Below are positions 55,484 to 64,000 of a DNA stretch of 64,000 nt, one piece after another. The translations under genes were made by a program, and so were the position numbers. This DNA comes from Haliotis asinina. Its lineage: Eukaryota > Mollusca > Gastropoda > Lepetellida > Haliotidae. Location: contig NC_090290.1 of the NCBI RefSeq assembly GCF_037392515.1, positions 57,362,753 through 57,426,752 of the forward strand, given 5' to 3'. Within the stretch, counting starts at the first letter, position 1; every line of letters begins with the position of its first letter. Below the pieces are notes generated by a model, which was not told where the DNA came from, ran no database searches, and worked only from the letters and a program-made list of their open reading frames with translations.

Positions 55484-58400
55484 GATTTTCCTTTGTCATA
55501 TCTTATGACAACTGCCGCAAAGAGCCTGACTGCCTAACTTCCTTTTGTCTTCATTTACAACAAACTGGTCACAAAGTCTGACTACCTGATTTTATTTAGT
55601 CTCCCCTTACGATTAACTACCTCATGAAGCCCACGACACCTACCTCAAAGAGCCTGACTACCTGATTTCATTTAGAATTCTCATATGACAACTACATCAA
55701 AGAGCCTGACCACCCGATTTCATGTAGACTTCTCTCATGACAACTACCTCACAGAGCCTGACTACATGATTTCATCAAGACTTCTCTTATGAAAACTACA
55801 CCAAAGAGCCTGTCTACCTGATTTCATTTAGACTTCTCTCATGACAACTACATCACAGAGCCTGACTACCTGATTTCATTTAGACTTCTCTTATGACAAC
55901 TACATCAAACAGCCTGACTACATGATTTCATTTAGTCTTCTCTCATGACAACTACCTCAAAGAGCCTGACTACCTGATTTCATTTAGACTTCTCTTATGA
56001 CAACTACCTCACAGAGCCTGACTCCCTGATTTCATTTAGACTTCTCTCATGACAACTACATCAAAGAGCCTGACTACCTGATTTCATTTAGACTTCTCTT
56101 ATGACAACTACCTCACAGAGCCTGACTACATGATTTCATTTAGACTTCTCTTATGACAACTACCTCACAGGGCCTGATGACCTGATTTCATTTAGAATTC
56201 TCTTATGACAACTACATCAAAGAGCCTGACTACATGATTTCATTTAGTCTTCTCTTATGACAACTACCTGAAAGAGCCTGACTACCTGATTTCATTTAGA
56301 CTTCTCTTATGACAACTACCTCACGAAGCCTGACTACCTGATTTCATTTAGACTTCTCTTATGACAACTACATCAAACAGCCTGACTACATGATTTCATT
56401 TAGTCTTCTCTCATGACAACTACCTCAAAGAGCCTGACTACCTGATTTCATTTAGACTTCTCTTATGACAACTACATCAAAGAGCCTGACTACATGATTT
56501 CATTTAGAATTCTCTTATGACAACTACATCAAAGAGCCTGACTACATGATTTCATTTAGACTTCTCTTATGACAACTACCTCACAGAGCCTGACTTCATG
56601 ATTTCATTTAGAATTCTCTCATGACAACTACCTCAAACAGCCTGACTACCTGATTTCATTTAGACTTTTCTCATGACAACTACCACAAACAGCCTGACTA
56701 CATGATTTCATTTAGACTTCTCTTATGACAACTACATCAAAGAGCCTGACTACATGATTTCATTTAGTCTTCTCTTATGACAACTACCTCAAAGAGCATG
56801 ACTACCTGTTAGAATTCTCTCATGACAACTACCTCACAGAGCCTGACTACCTGATTTCATTTAGACTTCTCTTATGACAACTACATCAAAGAGCCTGACT
56901 ACATGATTTCATTTAGAATTCTCTTATGACAACTACCTCACGAAGCCTGACTACCTGATTTCATTTAGACTTCTCTCATGACAACTACCTCACAGAGCCT
57001 GACTACCTGATTTCATTTAGTCTTCTCTCATGACAACTACCTGAAAGAGCCTGACTACCTGATTTCATTTAGAATTCTCTTATGACAACTACATCAAAGA
57101 GCCTGACTACATGATTTCATTTAGACTTCTCTTATGACAACTACCTCACAGAGCCTGACTTCATGATTTCATTTAGAATTCTCTCATGACAACTACCTCA
57201 AAGAGCCTGACTACATGATTTCATTTAGACTTCTCTCATGACAACTACCACAAACAGCCTGACTACATGATTTCATTTAGACTTCTCTTATGACAACTAC
57301 ATCAAAGAGCCTGACTACATGATTTCATTCAGTCCTCTCTCATGACAACTACATAAAAGAGCCTGACTACCTGATTTCATTTAGAATTCTCTTATGACAA
57401 CTACATCACAGAGCCAGACTACATGATTTCATTTAGACTTCTCTTATGACAACTACATCAAAGAGCCTGACTACCTGATTTCATTTAGTCTTCTCTCATG
57501 ACAACTACCTGAAAGAGCCTGACTACCTGATTTCATTTAGACTTCTCTTATGACAACAACCTCACAGAGCCTGACTACCTGATTCCATTTAGACTTCTCT
57601 TATGACAACTATCTCAAAGAGCCTGACTACATGATTTCATTTAGACTTCTCTTATGACAACTACCTCAAAGAGCCTGACTACATGATTTCATTTAGACTT
57701 CTCTTATGACAACTACCTCACAGAGCCTGACTACATGATTTCATTTAGACTTCTCTTATGACAACTACATCAAAGAGCCTGACTACCTGATTTCATTTAG
57801 TCCTCTCTCATGACAACTACATCAAAGAGCCTGACTACCTGATTTCATTTAGAATTCTCTCATGACAACTACATCAAAGAGCCTGACTACATGATTTCAT
57901 TTAGACTTCTCTCATGACAACTACATCACAGAGCCTGACTACATGATTTCATTTAGTCTTCTCTCATGACAACTATCTCAAAGAGCCTGACTACCTGATT
58001 TCATTTAGACTTCTCTTATGACAACTACATCAAAGAGCCTGACTACATGATTTCATTTAGACTTCTCTTATGACAACTACCTCAAAGAGCCTGACTACAT
58101 GATTTCATTTAGACTTCTGTTATGACAACTACATCAAAGAGCCTGACTACATGATTTCATTTAGTCTTCTCTCATGACAACTACCTGAAAGAGCCTGACT
58201 ACCTGATTTCATTTAGACTTCTCTTATGACAACTACCTCACAGAGCCTGACTACCTCATTTCATTTAGTCTTCTCTCATGACAACTACCTCAAAGAGCCT
58301 GACTACCTGATTTCATTTAGACTTCTCTTATGACAACTACGTCAAAGAGCCTGACTACCTGATTTCATTTAGAATTCTCTTATGACAACTACCTCACGAA

Positions 58401-59518
58401 GCCTGACTACCTGATTTCATTTAGACTTCTCTTATGACAACTACCTCACAGAGCCTGACTACATGATTTTATTAGACTTCTCTTATGACAACTACCTCAC
58501 AGAGCCTGACTACATGATTTCATTTAGACTTCTCTTATGACAACTACATCAAAGAGCCTGACTACCTGATTTCATTTAGACTTCTCTCATGACAACTACA
58601 TCACAGAGCCAGACTACATGATTTCATTTAGAATTCTCATATGACAACAACATCAAAGAGCCTGACTACCTGATTTCATTTAGACTTCTCATAACAACTA
58701 CCTCACAGAGCCTGACTACATGATTTCATTTAGACTTCTCTTATGACAACTACATCAAAGAGCCTGACTACATGATTTCATTTAGACTTCTCTCACGACA
58801 ACTACCTCACGGAGCCTGACTACCTGATTTCATTTAGACTTCTCTTATGACAACTACATCAAAGAGCCTTACTACATGATTTCATTTAGTCTTCTCTCAT
58901 GACAACTACCTCAAAGAGCCTGACTACCTGATTTCATTTAGACTTCTCTTATGACAACTACATCAAAGAGCCTGACTACATGATTTCATTTAGAATTCTC
59001 TTATGACAACTACCTCAAAGAGCCTGACTACATGATTTCATTTAGACTTCTCTTATGACAACTACCTCACAGAGCCTGACTACATGATTTCATTTAGAAT
59101 TCTCTTATGACAACTACATCAAAGAGCCTGACTACCTGATTTCATTTAGTCCTCTCTCATGACAACTACATCAAAGAGCCTGACTACCTGATTTCATTTA
59201 GAATTCTCTCATGACAACTACATCACAGAGCCAGACTACCTGATTTCATTTAGACTTCTCTTATGACAACTACATCACAGAGCCAGACTACCTGATTTCA
59301 TTTAGACTTCTCTCATGACAACTAAGAGCCTGACTACATGATTTCATTTAGTCCTCTCTCATGACAACTACCTCACAGAGCCAGACTACCTGATTTCATT
59401 TAGTCTTCTCTCATGACAACTACCTCAAAGAGCCTGACTACATGATTTCATTTAGACTTCTCTTATGACAACTACATCACAGAGTCTGACTACCTGATTT
59501 CATCTAGTCTTCTCTCAC
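55484..59518. repeat. 52-bp satellite array, about 77 copies (FTCD intron 1)
   Basis: The unit contains AGAGCCTGACTACCTGATTT, CATTTAGACTTCTCTTATGA and CAACTACATCAA. Variants alternate at fixed sites: CTACCTG or CTACATG, GACTTC, GAATTC or GTCTTC, TTATGA or TCATGA. The first three units (to about 55636) are degenerate; the right edge is sharp. On the FTCD-sense strand many units contain CAG|GTAGT, a donor-like string. Confidence 0.95.
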
Positions 59519-60611
59519 GATATGTTTTTTCCATGTTACTAAACAATGTGAGGTTTGTCAACTTTCACCCCTAATTATTACAAAACAAACATGTCACTGA
59601 TTTCATCAAAAATCAAAACTTGTTTATTGATTATTACTGTATTATTGCTTTCAGACTGTTTATAATTATTATGGAAGCAGGTGCCAAACTGTCAAACTAA
59701 AATAAACTCAGTGTTTCAGGCAACACGTGTCCTAGTGAAGTGTGTTGCACATAAGATTACGACCTTAACATAACTTGTATTGCTGTACACTGTCTTCTAG
59801 ATGTGAAGTTGAGTTTACACACAGATTTAAAAACTGTTACTCTTGTTTTTCAAAGTGTCTTTATTGCAATCAAATACATAGAGGACACTAAATGACCTTC
59901 CACGTAATACTATTTCTATTAAACGGGTTAGTGATTTGACACGTTTGATAAAAAATTCTTTCACAAGTTTAAGACAGGGATTAGGAAAGACAGGGGCCAT
60001 GGACTAACTTGCACGTTTGAATGAAAAAATGGCCCATTAAAAGTTTGAAGTTTACTATTGATACATGGGCAATGGCCCATACTAAATTCAGAAAATGGCT
60101 AATAAAATTCCTGAAAATGGCCCATTGTTCAAGTTTCCTTTCACAATCCCTTTTCAGAAACAGTGATATTCCAGGCTTACTGAATATTTAAAGACTTGCA
60201 TGATATATTTGTTCTAGCTGTATAAGAAACTAGTATGAATATATGAAACACACAACCCGCATTGAAAAACTTAGCTCCATCTTTGACAACTGCATAGAAA
60301 TCTACACAGATATATCATTAAAAGCAGTAAACCAGAATCAAAACTGTGCAATCTGTTTCATAGTTTCTCTATTTTCATAAATAAGTATTTAATAATAAAG
60401 TAAATAGAGCAACTGCGCCTCATCTACATGAGACACAAGTCAGTTTATAGTTTGCTAGCCACGATCACGAGGCAAGACAAACAGCTGACCCATATCCTCA
60501 AGCACCAGCTTGTGTAGATTAGTGTCCATATGTCAGATCACACACTTGACATCAAGGTCAGCAGGGTAAGGTCACATTGATTTAGTGCTGTCACAATGAC
60601 CAGCTTGGACC

Positions 60612-60690
60612 AGTGAGTGAGTGAGTGAGTGAGTGAGTGAGTGAGTGAGTGAGTGAGCGAGCATGACACCTTGGGCAATATTCCAGCAAT
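60612..60690 (-). mobile_element. SINE tail fragment with (GAGT)n
   Basis: About eleven GAGT units are followed by GGGCAATATTCCAGCAATAT and GATGGGGGATGC. The tRNA head is missing. Confidence 0.75.
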
Positions 60691-61189
60691 ATCATGATGG
60701 GGGATGCTTTAAGCACATGGATAGCCCACCCAAAAGATGTAAAAATACCAAAAGCTAACAGCTGACATAACGCATTATGCATTCACATAATACTAACATG
60801 CACTACCATGAATTTCTCCTTACCAGTGCCTGGTCATCTTTTCAGAATGTGTTAACTAGTTTACATACAAACTTCATGGATATTTTAAGTGTTTACAACC
60901 TGGAAGATCAGTAATTGACCAGGATCAGGAAATTTGTTATAGGGAGTTTTAGACGGAAATTGTCTGTATTATCACATCCTCGTATGTTTACAGTTCACTG
61001 AACATCTGGGAACTGTACATGGGGCAACAATCAGAAAAGTACTTTCTTTAACTGTCGTCAATTTCACAAATATGTACTTGAGAGCAGCTATAGATCACTA
61101 GAGCTGTGCCTAGAAGCTGATTTAGAGACCTAACACAATATTTTTGTACTATACATTCTTTGATCACTCATTGATAAAAAACAAACATG

Positions 61190-61322
61190 AGTGAGTGAGT
61201 TGGGTTTCATGCCGCCCTATCTTGGCAATGGACACCAGAAATGTTCTTCACACTTTACCAATGACAGGAATTAAACCTGAGTCTTCGGCATGACAAGTGA
61301 ACACTTTAACCACTGCCATCAC
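61190..61322 (-). mobile_element. tRNA-headed SINE, family A
   Basis: GAGTGAGTGAGTTGGGTTTC, GGACACCAGAAATGTTCTTC, GGAATTAAACCTGAGTCTTC and AACACTTTAACCACTGCCA are in order. The AATATTCCAGC part is deleted. Confidence 0.78.
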
Positions 61323-62765
61323 AAATATTTCAAACAAACATGAAGAGAATTTGCAAGGTACCAGGTGCATAGGACAGGCATGCCAACAGGTTTACCATAC
61401 CTGACGATTTTGAATGAGTGTTTACAAAATTTGTACTTGTTTGTTTGTATGTTTGTTTATCCACACGGAATTAAGGACAGGGGGTGATTTCATAACCTCA
61501 CAGTCACAACACTTCTAGACAACTACACAGAAATAATGGCATCCCTAACAATTTTGAATGGGATACTGAAAATCAGTTCAGTTTGCTCTTGGCACGAGAA
61601 GTACTGAAAGTATAATTGACTCTGATCTGGAACATTGGGAGTTTTAGATGAAAATTGTCTGTATTACCACAACCTCATATGTGAAAGTCAATTACTGACA
61701 TTCCAGTTTGTAAACACTTGAAGTATCATGAAGTTATGAAAAATACTGAAAGTGTATTTTTTTATAGACAGCAGCTCGTCTGTAACGAGAATAATTAAAC
61801 CATGGAAAGTGGATACATCTGTGTCATAGAGACATGCCATTGACAAACATCTTACATCCAGCTGTGAACACTGTGAACAGATTGCAGTGCAAAGAGATAC
61901 AACAGTATACCAATTAAGTCATTTATTAATGTACTTTATCCTGTGTAAGTATACACTAGATAACCTTTTGATACAGGGATATTTTTAAAATTTTTATCTG
62001 CTGCTTTTAAGTCAGATACTGCCGGCTTTACCAAGACTCCGATGTTCTGATGAGTGGAGCAAGTGTGAACAAGTACCAGCATACATGGACAAGCCTCAGA
62101 AGTTTCCCTAGTCTCCACCACGTGGACAGCAGGGTCGTAAAGATGAATAAGTGTGTAAATACATCTCTTGATTAACCTGTAGTTTTCAGTCTATACAATT
62201 TAATATTATTATGGCGGTTGTCAGTGGCTTTACTGTCATAAATGACTCAACTTATGATTACTATATCTACTCTACAGAGCGTCTGTACTGAAAACATAAA
62301 TCAAATACAATTTATTCCCTGCAGATACACTTATCCTAACTTTGATTTCATGTTCCACAAGTCTATTACCCTAAGTACACAGTTGCTTACACCATACCTC
62401 TCACTCTGTAGTTCATGCAGAATTATTTACTTAAACATTGCTGGATGAACTTACCAAGCAGTGTGAATGTCAGGAATTATGTATGACTCATGGCTACAGA
62501 TATAAAGTCACATAAAGGTTCATCACATATTTCCAGCACATGGATGCAGCTGGGCCTGTTCCGAAGTTAAATTCAGTCCAGTCACTGCAGCCTGTCAATA
62601 CCACGGTCATGTTAATGTAACTGACAACAAGCTTTACAGCTTTGATGAGATAACCTGCATTTCACGGATAACATTATCAATATATAGGAACAAGTAATAC
62701 ATTAAAATACAATCTTATATACAATGCGTAAAATAGGTTTGATTTTAAGAAAATAATGTTTGACT

Positions 62766-62880
62766 TGTTCTCATAGTGTTAAGTTAATATTACTTATTCT
62801 CATGGCGTCATGTTAATATTACTTTTCTCATAGTGTCAAGTTAATATTACTTTTTCTCATGGTGTTAATTTAATATTACT
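62766..62880 (+). repeat. Four short tandem repeats of about 29 bp
   Basis: TTCTCATAGTGTTAAGTTAA followed by TATTACTT recurs four times with changes. Nothing else is recognised around it. Confidence 0.75.
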
Positions 62881-63241
62881 GCAAAATATAACACATTCTC
62901 ATCATGCATGTTCAAAAGAACTCATATTTTAAGGAAGTAGCACATTTCTGTCCATATTGCCTCCAGGACAAATTCCTCCCTTGCTGAGATCCATGAAAGA
63001 ATATTAGAAATATAGGTCAGTTACAGAATAACTTAATGACCCTTAATAACCCTCTCTCATTTCTGAAGAAGCGGGTTTAAAACAGCAATCACTGATAATG
63101 TGGTATGTTTGAGTTACATTAACTGCAATTCCCAAGGGCCTGGCAGCAGGTTACAGAAACTAGCTGTTGAGTCTGAGATAAAGTGACTCGCTACAGATAG
63201 ACAAAGATACACAAAAACTATTGGGGGTTATATATGCTGAA

Positions 63242-63404
63242 ATGAGTGAGTGAGTGAATTTACCTTTATGCTGCTTTTGGCAAATTTCCAGCAAGGCGGG
63301 GGTCCACCAAGATAGGCTTCACACATTATAACCAGGTAGGGAATTGAACCTGGATCTCAAGCTTGGTGGACAAACGCTTTGACCACTAGACTACCCCACC
63401 ACCA
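63242..63404 (-). mobile_element. tRNA-headed SINE, family A
   Basis: GAGTGAGTGAGTGAATTTAC, GGCTTCACACATTATAACC, GGGAATTGAACCTGGATCTC and CGCTTTGACCACTAGACTAC identify a complete copy. Confidence 0.83.
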
Positions 63405-64000
63405 CTTATCTATACACTGGAACACAACTCAGCTGAATGTGGGGGATGTTGGCATACTTCCTCAATCAAATGAGGAAATACAGTATTGACAGTGTTTGAA
63501 ATTGAGGCACAGAGGACATTACCCTATTTCCTCTATCAAACAAGGAAATAGCATTAAAAATTATGGGGTGTCATGTTCAGGGCATAATGGTCTCCTATTT
63601 GCTTAACGCACTGACAGTCTTTAAGCAGAACAGCATCCTATCAATGTGAGTTTGAATCCAGGTCAAAACCAATTACATTTTCGGTTTGCCTGTATCACAA
63701 CCTTCTTTGTGGATTTCACAAATGTGGTATACATCTGAGTCCCACACCTTATTACTTATAGAACCCACCTCACTCACTCACTCAATAGCCAATGGAGCTT
63801 GCATTGATCTTGTATTGTCAAAGCAATGTTCATTAATCTTTTCGGAAAGCTCATTTAAGAAATTGACCAATGTTAAAAAATTTGAACGAAAGAAGAAATT
63901 AAATTACCTTTCACAAATATTACATCAGCTGTCTATATAATATTTACATCTAAATAGCTAAAAGAATATACAAATTGATAATTTCAGAAACTGTTAATGA

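Larger units (their letters stand above)
59519..64000. other. Presumed FTCD intron 1, no exon found
   Basis: Three SINE copies and a 29-bp repeat are the only recognised items. The expected first FTCD exon (ECVPNFSEG-type) was looked for on the minus strand and not found. Confidence 0.45.

Noticed and set aside
55484-59518. CRISPR-like appearance of regular repeats
   Set aside because: Repeats are directly joined with no unique spacers, and the DNA is eukaryotic. The same applies to the 41-bp and 42-bp arrays.
59519-64000. First exon of FTCD
   Set aside because: No minus-strand ECVPNFSEG-like peptide followed by a donor was found, so the exon is taken to lie outside the window.

Overview
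This window is animal nuclear DNA from a mollusc, most likely a gastropod of the abalone (Haliotis) type. Coding sequence is sparse and broken by GT-AG introns. The DNA is AT-rich and full of short dispersed repeats. The commonest repeat is a tRNA-headed SINE whose (GAGT)n / AATATTCCAGC tail occurs about twenty times. The taxon is inferred from that repeat style and from the closeness of the two host genes to molluscan and vertebrate relatives; no search was run.

Two host genes can be assembled exon by exon, both on the minus strand. The first (18719-26343) is a secreted alpha-carbonic anhydrase of seven exons. It has a signal peptide, all three zinc histidines and the TTPPC motif, but replaces the usual Trp after the second zinc His and the His64 proton shuttle. 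The second (40847-55244) is FTCD, formimidoyltransferase-cyclodeaminase of the histidine-to-folate pathway. Twelve exons encode 521 residues plus a stop; only the first short exon of about 18 codons is not seen and probably lies beyond the right edge. An intronless FLYWCH/MULE-transposase ORF (30142-31296) lies between the two genes.

Layout: 1-10.7 kb is gene-poor with SINE fragments and an old LINE C-terminus. 10.7-14.1 kb is a 42-bp satellite of about 80 copies. 17.3-18.4 kb is a 41/52-bp minisatellite just 3' of the carbonic anhydrase gene. 18.7-26.6 kb is the carbonic anhydrase gene. 26.6-40.8 kb is mostly unrecognised sequence with the MULE ORF, a partial TTAA element and a mariner-like MITE. 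40.8-55.2 kb is FTCD, whose introns hold a CR1/L2-type LINE, a 1.1-kb TTAA transposon nested inside that LINE, 5S-rRNA-headed SINEs and an inverted copy of an FTCD exon. 55.5-59.5 kb is a 52-bp satellite of about 77 copies in the presumed first FTCD intron. 59.5-64 kb is SINE-bearing sequence with no gene seen.

The most unusual signal is that four minisatellites in these two genes are built from exon/intron junctions: carbonic anhydrase introns 2 and 6, the FTCD exon at 53116-53204 (acceptor side) and the FTCD exon at 47119-47307 (donor side). Each repeats the end of an exon together with its splice site, giving rows of decoy splice sites. Second, the 42-bp satellite appears to have grown out of a palindromic MITE whose intact arm still closes the array. 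Third, a piece of FTCD exon lies in antisense inside a later intron of the same gene, between two 5S-like SINE heads.
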